Source of the DNA: Novosphingobium sediminicola
GTDB taxonomy: Bacteria > Pseudomonadota > Alphaproteobacteria > Sphingomonadales > Sphingomonadaceae
DNA length: 64,000 nt
Direction: 5' to 3'
NCBI RefSeq assembly: GCF_014196525.1
Contig: NZ_JACIDX010000002.1
Coordinates: 310,001 to 374,000 of the forward strand
The notes under the pieces are model-generated. The model did no database searches. It saw only the letters and a list, made by a program, of their open reading frames with translations, and was not told the origin of the DNA. The position numbers and the translations under genes were made by a program. Shown piece by piece: positions 51,412 to 60,858 of this stretch; the stretch's first letter is position 1, and the number at the start of each line of letters is the position of its first letter.

Positions 51412-52169
51412 GCACGCTCCTCTCCTTGCGCGACCTGTGGGTCGAATATGGCGACAAGATCGTTCTGGAAAAGGTCGATCTGGATATTGCCGAAGGCTCT
51501 TTCGTCTCGATCATCGGCCCCTCGGGCGCGGGCAAGAGCAGCCTCTTGCGCGTGATCCTAGGGCAGGAAAGCCCGACGCGCGGCACGATTATGCTGGATG
51601 GCGCCCCGCTGGCGCCTGAATGCGGGCCGGATCGCGGCGTAGTGTTTCAGCGCTATTCGGTCTTTCCGCATCTGACCGTCCTGCAAAACACGATGTTCGG
51701 GCTGGAATGCGCAGGCTCGCCGCTGACGGCCCGCCTGTTCGGCGCGGCCCGCGCCAAAGCGCGCGCAGAGGCGACCGCCATGCTGGAAGCCGTGGGCCTT
51801 GGCGACAATCTGCATATTTACCCCGCGCAAATGTCGGGCGGGATGCAGCAGCGTCTGGCCATTGCGCAGGCGCTGATCAAACGCCCGCGCATCCTGTTGC
51901 TGGACGAACCCTTTGGCGCGCTCGACCCCGGCATTCGCGCGGATATGCACGGCCTCATCACGCAATTGTGGCGCGAATTTGGCCTCACCATCATCATGGT
52001 TACGCATGACATCCGTGAGGCTTTTTCGCTCGGCACGCGCGTTCTGGCGCTGGATAAACGCCGCCACGATCCCCACGCCCCCCACCGCTTTGGCGCCACG
52101 GCGGTTTATGACCTGCCGCTGCGCCCCCGCGAGGAAGAAGCAAGCCCCCGCGAGGAGACGGCAGCATGA
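51408..52169 (+). CDS. ABC transporter ATP-binding protein
   Basis: 253 residues from a TTG start at 51408, which overlaps the permease stop and has AAGGAG 7 bases upstream; the longer ATG frame would overlap the permease by 200 bases. Walker A GPSGAGKSS (~38), Q-loop FQRYSVFPHLT, signature MSGGMQQRLAIAQAL and Walker B RILLLDEPFGALDPG. SsuB/TauB-like. A ~40-residue charged tail follows the H-loop region. Its end overlaps the NikR-like gene (ATGA). Confidence 0.88.
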   Translation: MSTLLSLRDLWVEYGDKIVLEKVDLDIAEGSFVSIIGPSGAGKSSLLRVILGQESPTRGTIMLDGAPLAPECGPDRGVVFQRYSVFPHLTVLQNTMFGLECAGSPLTARLFGAARAKARAEATAMLEAVGLGDNLHIYPAQMSGGMQQRLAIAQALIKRPRILLLDEPFGALDPGIRADMHGLITQLWREFGLTIIMVTHDIREAFSLGTRVLALDKRRHDPHAPHRFGATAVYDLPLRPREEEASPREETAA

Positions 52170-52648
52170 ACCCTCCCTCCACCTTGGCCCGGCTCAGCAT
52201 GAGCCTGCCCGCCGAACTGTCGCGCAAGCTCGACATGATGGTCGAGGAGCGCGAATTGCCCTCGCGCTCGCAACTGATCGCCGAACTGATCCGCCATGCT
52301 TTGGCCAAGCATGAGAGCCTGACCCGCCCGGACGAGATGCTGGCCGGCACCATCACGCTGGTCTATCGCGGTGACCGGGGCCGGGTGCGCCACCAACTGG
52401 CCCAGACTCAGGCCGATTACCTGACCGAAGTCATCTCCTCACAACACGTCTTTCTCGAACAGGACCAGTCGCTCGAAGTCCTGCTGGTGCAAGGCCCTGC
52501 CGTGCGCCTCAAGGATCTGTGCGATGCGCTGCGCCGGGTGCGCGGCGTGCATCAGCTCGAACTGGTCACCACCACCGCCCTGCTGCCCCCGCTTCATGCC
52601 GATGGCGCAGCATCCGACCAAACCCAACGCAAGGGAGCGGCAGCATGA
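52166..52648 (+). CDS. NikR-like ribbon-helix-helix regulator with degenerate metal site
   Basis: 160 residues. Residues 5-50 form a CopG/NikR ribbon-helix-helix (LARLSMSLPAELSRKLDMMV, SRSQLIAELIRHAL). Residues 58-140 match the ACT-like C-terminal domain of NikR (AGTITLVYRGD, SLEVLLVQG, RRVRGVHQLELV). Aligned to E. coli NikR, the four nickel ligands His76, His87, His89 and Cys95 become Ala83, His94, Phe96 and Ser102, so three of four are lost. It is coupled by 4-base overlaps to the ATPase and the first DUF1989 gene. Likely the operon's own regulator, sensing something other than nickel; candidate operators lie at 49125-49152 and 49417-49454. Confidence 0.78.
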   Translation: MNPPSTLARLSMSLPAELSRKLDMMVEERELPSRSQLIAELIRHALAKHESLTRPDEMLAGTITLVYRGDRGRVRHQLAQTQADYLTEVISSQHVFLEQDQSLEVLLVQGPAVRLKDLCDALRRVRGVHQLELVTTTALLPPLHADGAASDQTQRKGAAA

Positions 52649-53481
52649 CAAATATACTCGCAAATACACTGGCCAATCCGATGGCCGCACGCGACCATGC
52701 CCGCGCCATGGCGGGCACCGTGGTCGAAGCCATGCCGATCCTGCCTCCCCATGCCGATGACCTGCCCACAGGCGTAGCGCCGCAGGATCACCTCTGGGAA
52801 GAAACCATCGCGCCGGGCGGCTATGCCACGCGCCATCTGCCGCGCGGCGCCCGCCTGCGCCTGATCGACACGCAGGGCGACGCCTGCGCCAGCCTGATGA
52901 TCTTCAACGCGCAAATGCCCAGCGAGCGTTTGAACGTGGCCGATACGGTCAAGGTGCAATGGAACGCCTATCTTGGCGCGGGCAAGCTGCTGCTCTCCGA
53001 CATGGGCCGGGTGCTGATGAGCATCGAGGGTGATGAGGCGGGCACGCATGACTGCTTTGCCGGAACCTCCAACGCGGCCTCCAATGCCGCCAAATATGGC
53101 GACGGCACCAACAGCGGCCCACACCCCAACGGCCGCGACCGTTTCCTGCTGGGCGCGGCCAAGCATGGGCTGGGCCGCCGCGATGTCCACCCCTGCGTCA
53201 ACCTGTTCAAGGGCACGCATATCGAGGAGGACGGCACGATCACGCCGATCACCGGCCCCTTTGCGCCGGGCCGCAGCGTAGTGCTGCGCGCAGAGATGGA
53301 GGTGATCGTGGTCATCGCCAATTGCCCCCACGTCCTCGACCCGCGCCCCGATTACACGGTCACGCCCCTGCGCGCCAGCGCATGGCGCGGGCCGATCACC
53401 CAGTCCGATGACCCCATCCGCAATGCGACGCCCGAAGGCCTGCGCGCCTTTGAAAATGTCGAAGATTACGTCCGCCGCTGA
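52645..53481 (+). CDS. DUF1989 urea carboxylase-associated protein (carboxyguanidine deiminase subunit)
   Basis: 278 residues from ATG 52645, overlapping the regulator stop. DUF1989 fold: ATRHLPRGARLRLIDTQGDA, then CASLMIFNAQMPSERLNVAD, MGRVLMSIEGDEAGTHD and conserved Cys/His in RDVHPCVNLF and VVIANCPHVLD. Formerly 'urea carboxylase-associated protein', this family was shown to form a heteromeric carboxyguanidine deiminase (CgdAB) converting carboxyguanidine to allophanate. This is the longer of two paralogues in the operon. Confidence 0.85.
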   Translation: MTNILANTLANPMAARDHARAMAGTVVEAMPILPPHADDLPTGVAPQDHLWEETIAPGGYATRHLPRGARLRLIDTQGDACASLMIFNAQMPSERLNVADTVKVQWNAYLGAGKLLLSDMGRVLMSIEGDEAGTHDCFAGTSNAASNAAKYGDGTNSGPHPNGRDRFLLGAAKHGLGRRDVHPCVNLFKGTHIEEDGTITPITGPFAPGRSVVLRAEMEVIVVIANCPHVLDPRPDYTVTPLRASAWRGPITQSDDPIRNATPEGLRAFENVEDYVRR

Positions 53482-53497
53482 TCGAGGAGCAGGCACC

Positions 53498-54133
53498 ATG
53501 ACGCAAGATCCCCACACCGCCGGCCTGACCGGCGCCATCATCCATGACGCCATCGTCCCGGCCCGCGCGCCTTGGCTGCACACGATCCGGGCAGGCCAGA
53601 CCCTGCGCATCGTCGATCTGGAAGGCAATCAGGCGGTCGATTTCCTGCTCTACAGCGCCGACGACGATGCCGAGCGCTACAGCATGCAGGATACCGTCTC
53701 GGCGCAGGGCAATCTCTTCCTGCGCGAAGGCACAGTACTGCGTTCGAACGAAGGGCGCGCGATGATGACTATCGCGGCCACCTCAGTCGAATATCACGAC
53801 ACGATCGGCGGGGCCTGTTCGTGCGAATCCAATACTTTGCGCTATGGCCACCACACCAAATCGCAACATGCCTGCGTCGAGAATTTCCTTGAGGCCAATC
53901 TGACCCAAGGGCGCGGCAAGCGTGACATCGTCTCGAACATCAACTTCTTCATGAACGTTCCGGTCGAAGCCGATGGCTCGCTGGGCATTGTCGACGGCAT
54001 TTCCGCGCCGGGCCTGACGGTCGATCTGCGCGCGGAGATGGATGTGATCGTAGTCGTCTCGAACTGTCCCCAGATCAACAATCCCTGCAACGCCTTCAAC
54101 CCCACCCCCGTTCGGATGATTGTATCGGCATGA
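53498..54133 (+). CDS. DUF1989 urea carboxylase-associated protein, second subunit
   Basis: 211 residues from ATG 53498 with GAGGAG upstream. Same family as the preceding gene: APWLHTIRAGQTLRIVDLEG, NQAVDFLLYSADDDAERYSM and the Cys-rich GGACSCESNTLRYGHH, ending VVVSNCPQINNPCNAFNPTP. Expected partner in the carboxyguanidine deiminase heteromer. Its stop overlaps the carboxylase start. Confidence 0.85.
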   Translation: MTQDPHTAGLTGAIIHDAIVPARAPWLHTIRAGQTLRIVDLEGNQAVDFLLYSADDDAERYSMQDTVSAQGNLFLREGTVLRSNEGRAMMTIAATSVEYHDTIGGACSCESNTLRYGHHTKSQHACVENFLEANLTQGRGKRDIVSNINFFMNVPVEADGSLGIVDGISAPGLTVDLRAEMDVIVVVSNCPQINNPCNAFNPTPVRMIVSA

Positions 54134-57100
54134 GTTTTGACACCGTCCTGATCGCCAATCGCGGGGCGATCGCCACCCGCATCATCCGCACTCTGCGCAA
54201 GATGAGCCTGCGCTCGGTCGCAGTCTATTCGCAGGCAGACGAGGCTTCGCTCCATGTGGCGCAGGCTGACGAAGCCATCTGCATCGGTGAAGGCAGGGCT
54301 TCCGAGAGCTATCTCAACATTCCCGCGATCATCGCGGCGGCGCAGAAATCGGGCGCCGGGGCGATCCATCCCGGCTATGGGTTCCTTGCAGAAAGCACCG
54401 AATTTGCGCAGGCATGTGCAGAGGCGGGCATTGTCTTTATCGGCCCCACGCCTGACAACATCCGCAGCTTTGGCCTCAAACATAGCGCCCGCGCGCTGGC
54501 CGCCGCGCATGACGTGCCGCTGGCCCCCGGCTCGGACCTGCTGACCGACGAGGCGCAGGCTCTGACAGCCGCCGCGCAGATCGGCTATCCGGTGATGCTC
54601 AAAGCCACGGCAGGCGGCGGCGGCATCGGCATGCGCATTTGCGAAAATGACGAGGACGTGCGCGAAGGCTTTGCCGCCGTGGCCCGCCTTGGCATGAGCA
54701 ATTTCGGCGATGCAGGGGTGTTCCTCGAAAGCTATATCCGCCGCGCCCGCCATATCGAGGTCCAGATCTTTGGCGACGGCGCGGGCCGCATCATGGCGCT
54801 GGGCGAGCGCGATTGCTCGCTGCAACGCCGCAACCAGAAGGTGCTGGAGGAAGCCCCTGCCCCCCTGCTGCCCCCCCATGTCCGCGCAGACCTCATCGCC
54901 TCGGCCATCCGACTGGGTCAGGCCGCCAACTATCGCTCGGCGGGCACGGTCGAATTCCTCTATGATGCCGACCGCCAGAGCTTCTTCTTCCTCGAAATGA
55001 ACACCCGCCTTCAGGTCGAACATGGCGTCACCGAGGAGGTGATGGGCATCGATCTGGTCGAATGGATGATCCGGGGCGCAAGCGGCGATTACAGCTTCCT
55101 CGACGCGCCCACCCCCACGCCCAAGGGCCATTCCATTCAAGTCCGCCTCTATGCCGAAGACCCCGGCCTCGATTATCGCCCCACCTCCGGCACGCTGACC
55201 GCCGTCACCTTCCCCGACAATATCCGCGCCGAAACATGGGTCATGGCGGGCAGCGAGGTCAGCGTCTGGTATGACCCGATGCTGGCGAAACTGATCGTCC
55301 ATGCGCCCACTCGCGAGGAGGCCGTGGCCGCGATGCAGGAGGCGCTGGCCGCCACCCGCGTCGACGGGATCGAGACGAACCTGCGCTGGCTGCGCGATGT
55401 GGTCCGCCTGCCCGCCTTCACCAGCGGCGAGGTTTCCACCCGCGCGCTCGACAGCATCGAGTTTCGCCCCCGCGCCATCCGCGTGATCTCCGGCGGCACG
55501 GCCACCACGGTGCAGGACTGGCCGGGGCGGCAAAACCTGTGGGCGGTGGGCGTCCCCCCCTCCGGCCCGATGGATAATCAGAGCTTCCGCCTAGGCAACC
55601 GCCTGATCGGCAACAACGAAGGCACGGCAGGGCTGGAGGTCACCAACACCGGCCCGACGCTCAGCTTTACTGCGGAGGCCACAATCTGCCTGATGGGCGC
55701 GGATTTCGGCGCCACGCTGGATGGCGCGCCCATCGCGCGCGGCGAGCCGATCCATGTCCTTGGCGGTCAGACATTGGCCATGGGCCGCGCACGCAGCGGA
55801 GGCATGCGCGGCTATATCCTGTTTGCGGGCGGCTTCGATCTCGCGCCCTATCTGGGCAGCCGCAGCACCTTTGAACTGGGCCAGTTCGGCGGCCATGCCG
55901 CGCGGCGTCTGATGGCGGGCGATACGATACACCTGGGCGATGAACCTATGGCGGCGCCCTTGCCCTCCGCCGCCCTGCCCGAATTGCCGGGCGAATGGGC
56001 GATCCGCGTCCTTTATGGGCCCCATGGCGCGCCCGATTTCTTCACCCCCGCCGACATTGACACCATCATCGCCGCATCATGGCAGGTGCATTACAACAGC
56101 AACCGCACCGGTGTGCGCCTTGTCGGCCCCAAGCCGCAATGGGCGCGCAAGGATGGCGGCGAGGCGGGGCTGCACCCCTCGAACATCCACGACAATCCCT
56201 ATGCCATTGGCGCTGTGGATTTCACCGGCGACATGCCGATCATCCTTGGCCCCGACGGCCCCTCGCTGGGCGGTTTCGTCTGCCCCTTCGTGGTGATCGC
56301 GGCGGATCGCTGGAAAATCGGGCAACTGGCGGCGGGCGACACTTTGCGCTTCGTGCCGGTCAGCATAGAGGATGCCGCCAAGGCCGACGCCGCGCAGGAA
56401 GCCTTGCTTTCCACCGGCACGGCCATGGCCAATACCCCCGCCCGCGCCATCGAGGCGCTCTCCCCCATTCTGGCCGAGACGCCGGCAGCATCAGGCCGCC
56501 CCCGCACTACCTATCGCCAGCAGGGCGACCGCAACATTCTGGTCGAATATGGCCCGATTACGCTGGACATCGAATTGCGCATCCGTGTCCATGCGCTGAT
56601 GACCGAGCTGGAGCGGATTGCCGCGCCCGGCATCATCGACATCGTGCCCGGCATTCGCTCGCTGCAACTGCATTTCGACGGCGCGGTGATCGATCAGGCA
56701 TCCGCACTCGCCCTGCTGATCGAGGCCGAGGAAAGGCTGGGCGATCTGGCCGATTTCACTATCCCCTCGCGCATCGTCCACCTGCCGCTCAGCTGGCGCG
56801 ATCCGGCGACCATCGAGACGATCGAGAAATATATGGGCGCGGTGCGTGACGATGCGCCATGGTGCCCGGACAACATCGAATTCATCCGCCGCGTCAACGG
56901 CCTGCCCGATGCGGCCGCCGTCGAGAACCTGATCTTCGAGGCCAATTATCTGGTGATGGGCCTTGGCGATGTCTATCTTGGCGCTCCGGTGGCAACGCCC
57001 GTCGATCCGCGCCACCGCCTTGTCACCACCAAATATAATCCCGCGCGCACATGGACGCCGCCCAATGTCGTGGGCATCGGCGGGGCCTATATGTGCATCT

Positions 57101-57726
57101 ATGGCATGGAAGGGCCGGGCGGATACCAACTGTTTGGCCGCACCATTCAGGTGTGGAACACCTATCGCCAGACGCAGGATTTCATCGAGAACAAGCCCTG
57201 GCTGCTGCGCTTCTTCGACCAGATCCGCTTCTATCCGGTCAGCGCGGAAGAACTGGCCGAATGGCGGCGCGATTTTCCATCGGGGCGGCGCGCGATCCGT
57301 GTCGAGCCTTCGCAATTCCGCCTCGCCGATTACCGCGCTTTCCTTGCCGACAATGCGCAAGGGATCGCCGAATTCGAGGCAAGGCGCGAGGCCGCCTTTG
57401 CCGAGGAACGCGAGGATTGGCAGCGCAAGGGCGAGTTCGACCGCGTATCGAGCCTGAATGAAGAGGATGCCCCCCAGACCGCCGACATCACTCTGCCCGA
57501 AGGCAGCGAATTGATCGAGGCGCCCTTTGGCGGCAGCGTGTGGAAACTGCTGGTGGCAGCAGGCGATGAAGTGAGCGCGGGCGAAACCATCGCGGTCCTC
57601 GAAACCATGAAGATGGAATGCCCGATCGAAAGTCCGGGCAGCGGCACCATCGCCGCGCTCTACATGGCCGAAAAGCAATCCCTGCAACCGGGCGCGCCGA
57701 TGCTGGCGCTGCGGAGGCACGCATGA
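54130..57726 (+). CDS. Guanidine (urea-type) carboxylase, biotin-dependent
   Basis: 1198 residues. Biotin carboxylase domain 1-450 ([42 protein letters not shown]). Then a carboxyltransferase built of the two halves found in KipA/KipI-like proteins (AHS2 ~460-760, TTVQDWPGRQNLWAVGVPPS; AHS1 ~790-1010), and a C-terminal biotinyl domain with the biotin Lys in ETMKMECP (~1160). Single-chain architecture of urea carboxylases. The adjoining DUF1989 pair indicates that guanidine, not urea, is the main substrate, giving carboxyguanidine. I could not verify the active-site residue that separates the two activities. Confidence 0.9.
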   Translation: MSFDTVLIANRGAIATRIIRTLRKMSLRSVAVYSQADEASLHVAQADEAICIGEGRASESYLNIPAIIAAAQKSGAGAIHPGYGFLAESTEFAQACAEAGIVFIGPTPDNIRSFGLKHSARALAAAHDVPLAPGSDLLTDEAQALTAAAQIGYPVMLKATAGGGGIGMRICENDEDVREGFAAVARLGMSNFGDAGVFLESYIRRARHIEVQIFGDGAGRIMALGERDCSLQRRNQKVLEEAPAPLLPPHVRADLIASAIRLGQAANYRSAGTVEFLYDADRQSFFFLEMNTRLQVEHGVTEEVMGIDLVEWMIRGASGDYSFLDAPTPTPKGHSIQVRLYAEDPGLDYRPTSGTLTAVTFPDNIRAETWVMAGSEVSVWYDPMLAKLIVHAPTREEAVAAMQEALAATRVDGIETNLRWLRDVVRLPAFTSGEVSTRALDSIEFRPRAIRVISGGTATTVQDWPGRQNLWAVGVPPSGPMDNQSFRLGNRLIGNNEGTAGLEVTNTGPTLSFTAEATICLMGADFGATLDGAPIARGEPIHVLGGQTLAMGRARSGGMRGYILFAGGFDLAPYLGSRSTFELGQFGGHAARRLMAGDTIHLGDEPMAAPLPSAALPELPGEWAIRVLYGPHGAPDFFTPADIDTIIAASWQVHYNSNRTGVRLVGPKPQWARKDGGEAGLHPSNIHDNPYAIGAVDFTGDMPIILGPDGPSLGGFVCPFVVIAADRWKIGQLAAGDTLRFVPVSIEDAAKADAAQEALLSTGTAMANTPARAIEALSPILAETPAASGRPRTTYRQQGDRNILVEYGPITLDIELRIRVHALMTELERIAAPGIIDIVPGIRSLQLHFDGAVIDQASALALLIEAEERLGDLADFTIPSRIVHLPLSWRDPATIETIEKYMGAVRDDAPWCPDNIEFIRRVNGLPDAAAVENLIFEANYLVMGLGDVYLGAPVATPVDPRHRLVTTKYNPARTWTPPNVVGIGGAYMCIYGMEGPGGYQLFGRTIQVWNTYRQTQDFIENKPWLLRFFDQIRFYPVSAEELAEWRRDFPSGRRAIRVEPSQFRLADYRAFLADNAQGIAEFEARREAAFAEEREDWQRKGEFDRVSSLNEEDAPQTADITLPEGSELIEAPFGGSVWKLLVAAGDEVSAGETIAVLETMKMECPIESPGSGTIAALYMAEKQSLQPGAPMLALRRHA

Positions 57727-59483
57727 ACCGTCAATCCGCCACCAAGATCGCCGCCGCCATCCGCAGCGGGCAAACCAGCGCGGTGGAGGTGGCGCGCGAA
57801 ACTCTCGCCCGCCTCGCCGCCTATGACGCCATCCAGCCGCAGATCTGGATCAGCCGGGCATCGCCCGAAACGCTGTTGGCCGCCGCCGCCGCCATCGACG
57901 CACGCGTGGCGACGGGCGAGGATCTGCCCCTTGCCGGCGTACCCTTTGCGGTGAAGGACAATATCGATGTGGCGGGGTTTGAAACCACCGCCGCCTGCCC
58001 CGCCTTTGCCTATCGGCCCGCCGCCTCGGCCCCGGTGGTCGAACGCCTGATCGCGGCGGGCGCGATCTGTGTCGGGAAAACCAACCTCGACCAATTCGCC
58101 ACCGGCCTTGTCGGCACGCGCAGCCCCTATGGCATCCCGCGCAACGCCTATAACCTCGCCTATGTCAGCGGGGGGTCAAGCTCAGGCTCCTCGGTGGCGG
58201 TGGCGGCCGGATTGGCGGCCTTTGCGCTGGGCACGGATACGGCGGGATCGGGGCGGGTGCCTGCGGCCTTCAACCATCTGATCGGCTTTAAGCCCACCAA
58301 GGGGCGGTGGAGCACATCGGGTCTGGTGCCTGCCTGCCGCACGTTGGATTGCATCACCGTGTTCACCGATGACACGGCGGATGCGCGGTTGATCGACAGG
58401 GTAGTGGCCGGGTTCGATCCCGCCGATCCCTATTCCAAACCCTTGATCGACCGCCCCCGCGCGGCGCGGACCATCGGGGTTCCACGCCGCGATCAACGCC
58501 TGTTCTTCGGCGATGCGGAGAGCGAATATCTCTATGATCGCGCGCTCGAAACACTTTCCGCGCAGGGCCAGATCGTCGAGATCGACATGGCCCCGCTGCA
58601 GGAGGCCGCGCAATTGCTCTATGGCGGCCCATGGGTGGCCGAGCGCAGCGCCGCCATCGCGGACCTTTTGGCCGACAATCCCGATGCCATCGACCCCACC
58701 GTGCGCGCCGTGGTCGAACCGGGGCTGGAGATAAGCGCGGTGGACCTGTGGCAGGGGATCTATCGCCTCGCCGCCTTGAAACGCCATGCCGATGAGATGT
58801 GGGAGGAGATCGACATCCTCGCCTTCCCCACCACCGGGACAACCTATCGCGTGGCCGAATTGGCCGCCGCGCCCATCGCGCTCAACAGCAATCTTGGCGC
58901 CTATACCAATTTCGTGAACCTGCTGGATATGGCCGCGCTGGCCATTCCGGCGGGGGTGCGCGGCAATGATACCGGCTTTGGCATCACGCTGATCGGGCCT
59001 GCCGATTGCGATCTGGCGCTGCTGGACGTGGCCGATGCCTATCTCGATGCCGCCGACCTTCCCCCCATCCCACCGCTCGATCTGGAGGCTAAAATGCAGA
59101 CCGTGAAACTGGCCGTTGTCGGCGCTCATCTCAAGGATATGCCCCTCCACTGGCAATTGACCAGCCGCGATGCCGCCTTTGTCGGGGCCTTTGAGACCGC
59201 GCCCAATTACCGGCTCTATGCCATGGCCGACAGCGTGCCGCCCAAGCCTGCGCTGATCCATGCCGAAGAAGGCGCTCCGATCAAGGTGGAGGTCTATGAG
59301 CTGGGCGTGGCCGAGTTTGGCAGTTTCGTGGTCGAGGTACCCGCGCCGCTGGCCATCGGCACGGTGACGCTGGCCGATGGGTCCAGCGTCAAGGGCTTCG
59401 TGGCCGAACCGCGCGCGATTGTCGGGGCAACCGACATCACCGATCTGGGTGGCTGGCGCGCCTATATCGCCTCGCGCGCGTAA
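57723..59483 (+). CDS. atzF: Allophanate hydrolase
   Basis: 586 residues from ATG 57723 overlapping the carboxylase stop. Amidase-signature domain 1-440: Lys in LAGVPFAVKDNIDVAG (~82), Ser residues in YVSGGSSSGSSVAVAAG (~158-163). The C-terminal ~130 residues match the second AtzF domain (LAVVGAHLKDMPLHWQL, YELGVAEFGSFV), which completes breakdown of the N-carboxycarbamate. Converts allophanate to two ammonia and two CO2. Final catabolic gene of the guanidine operon. Confidence 0.92.
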   Translation: MNRQSATKIAAAIRSGQTSAVEVARETLARLAAYDAIQPQIWISRASPETLLAAAAAIDARVATGEDLPLAGVPFAVKDNIDVAGFETTAACPAFAYRPAASAPVVERLIAAGAICVGKTNLDQFATGLVGTRSPYGIPRNAYNLAYVSGGSSSGSSVAVAAGLAAFALGTDTAGSGRVPAAFNHLIGFKPTKGRWSTSGLVPACRTLDCITVFTDDTADARLIDRVVAGFDPADPYSKPLIDRPRAARTIGVPRRDQRLFFGDAESEYLYDRALETLSAQGQIVEIDMAPLQEAAQLLYGGPWVAERSAAIADLLADNPDAIDPTVRAVVEPGLEISAVDLWQGIYRLAALKRHADEMWEEIDILAFPTTGTTYRVAELAAAPIALNSNLGAYTNFVNLLDMAALAIPAGVRGNDTGFGITLIGPADCDLALLDVADAYLDAADLPPIPPLDLEAKMQTVKLAVVGAHLKDMPLHWQLTSRDAAFVGAFETAPNYRLYAMADSVPPKPALIHAEEGAPIKVEVYELGVAEFGSFVVEVPAPLAIGTVTLADGSSVKGFVAEPRAIVGATDITDLGGWRAYIASRA

Positions 59484-59497
59484 AGGGAGAGATGCCC

Positions 59498-60409
59498 ATG
59501 AAAGCCCTGCTGCTCGCTGCTCTCATCGCTACCCCCGCTCTGGCCGAGCCGGTGGAGAAGGTCATCCCCGTCCCCGGTTTTGCCGACTTCATCGCGGTGG
59601 ATGGCGCAACCGTGTGGACCACCAACCGGGGCCGGGTCGAACATTGGTCCGCGCAAAAGAAGCTGGCCGAAGTGGCATCCCCACGCCCCTGCGGCGGCAT
59701 GAGCATCGCCCATGGCTCGTTGTGGTTTGCCGATTGCAAGGAGGGCGTGGTCAAGCGCGTCAGTCTGCATAAGGCCAAGGTGATCGCCACCATCCCCACC
59801 GGCCTTGCCAATGGCAAGGAGGGCGAATTGAACGTGGCGGCGGGTGCGGGCTCAATCTGGGTGGCCAGCGATGCCAAGGGCGAGATCAAGCGGATCGACG
59901 CCAAAACGAACAAGGTCATCGCCACCATCCCCACCGAGCCGGGCGCCTATTACCTCGCCTTCGGTTTCGATGCGCTCTGGGCCGTCAGCGCCAAGGGCAA
60001 TCTGATCCAGCGGATTGATCCGGCGACCAACAGCGTGACGAAAACGACCCATCTCGGCAAACTGCCGGGCTTCCTTGCCGCAGGCGAAGGCGGCGTCTGG
60101 GTTCAGGAACAGGGCGACGGCACCGTGGCGCGCATCGATCCGACCAGCGGTGAGGTTTCAGGCCGGGTCAAAGTTGGCGAAGTGCTGAAATATGGCGACA
60201 TCGACACGGGCGGCGGCAAGGTCTGGCTGCGCAGCACCGAGGATCAGACCTTTGTGGTGATTGATCCCAAAACGCTGGCCATCCGCGCCCGCGTCGGGCC
60301 ACTGGCGGGCAGCGGGGGCCTGCGTTACGCGCCGATGGGGGTGTGGACCACCGCGCATGACAAGCACACTTTGTCCTTCTGGGCCGATCCGGCCAAGATC
60401 GGGCAATGA
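59498..60409 (+). CDS. Secreted YVTN/Vgb-like beta-propeller protein
   Basis: 303 residues from ATG 59498, 6 bases behind GGGAGAG (ATG 59492 touches the ribosome-binding site). Signal peptide MKALLLAALIATPALAEP. The rest is repeated ~40-residue blades with patterns such as GSLWFADCKEGVVKRVSLHK, GSIWVASDAKGEIKRIDAKT and GGVWVQEQGDGTVARIDPTS, a six- or seven-bladed propeller. No catalytic motif is evident. Only 14 bases after allophanate hydrolase and before a terminator, so it is transcribed with the guanidine operon; its role there is unknown. Confidence 0.75.
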   Translation: MKALLLAALIATPALAEPVEKVIPVPGFADFIAVDGATVWTTNRGRVEHWSAQKKLAEVASPRPCGGMSIAHGSLWFADCKEGVVKRVSLHKAKVIATIPTGLANGKEGELNVAAGAGSIWVASDAKGEIKRIDAKTNKVIATIPTEPGAYYLAFGFDALWAVSAKGNLIQRIDPATNSVTKTTHLGKLPGFLAAGEGGVWVQEQGDGTVARIDPTSGEVSGRVKVGEVLKYGDIDTGGGKVWLRSTEDQTFVVIDPKTLAIRARVGPLAGSGGLRYAPMGVWTTAHDKHTLSFWADPAKIGQ

Positions 60410-60411
60410 GC

Positions 60412-60433
60412 GGGTGGAGCGCAAGCTCCACCC
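60412..60433. terminator. Hairpin terminator at end of the guanidine operon
   Basis: Perfect arms GGGTGGAGC and GCTCCACCC closed by a GCAA (GNRA-type) loop, directly after the propeller gene stop (60409) and before the end of the converging UrcA gene (60440). No T-run on either side. Confidence 0.65.
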
Positions 60434-60439
60434 CAACCC

Positions 60440-60769
60440 TTATCGCGCGGAGGCCAGCTTGACCTTGCTTGGGACGGCGGCCTGACGGCGCTCGATCTGA
60501 GCGCGGACATCGGCGGCCACCCCGGCGCGGCAGGCACGAGACTGTTCCTCAAGCGCCAGATGCACCCCGGCAAGCCGATCACCGCAAACCGCCGCTGCCG
60601 CCTGATCCAGCCGGATCGCCAGACGCTGCTGGCCCTCAACCGTGGCAAGGTCCAGCCCACTGAGGCGCAGCACGGCGCTATCTCTGGCCAAGGGGTTTTC
60701 TGACGCCTGCGCCACCGAAGCCCCGGCAAACAGCGAAACAGCGGCCAGAGCCGCGAATACAATCTTCAT
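60440..60769 (-). CDS. UrcA family small secreted protein
   Basis: 109 residues from ATG 60769, with AGGAG 6 bases upstream (the preceding ATG is too close). Signal peptide MKIVFAALAAVSLFAGASVAQA. The family core LSGLDLATVEGQQRLAIRLD is followed by QAAAAVCG and then a CRAGV segment, giving two Cys likely to form a disulfide. Function unknown; the family is common in sphingomonads and related alphaproteobacteria. Confidence 0.8.
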   Translation of the reverse strand: MKIVFAALAAVSLFAGASVAQASENPLARDSAVLRLSGLDLATVEGQQRLAIRLDQAAAAVCGDRLAGVHLALEEQSRACRAGVAADVRAQIERRQAAVPSKVKLASAR

Positions 60770-60858
60770 CATCCACTCCTGCGCAATCTTTTGGGACCGC
60801 TCTTTTGGCGACCGTCCTAAATTCATAGGCGCATTGGCAGGGTTTGACAATAAACCGA

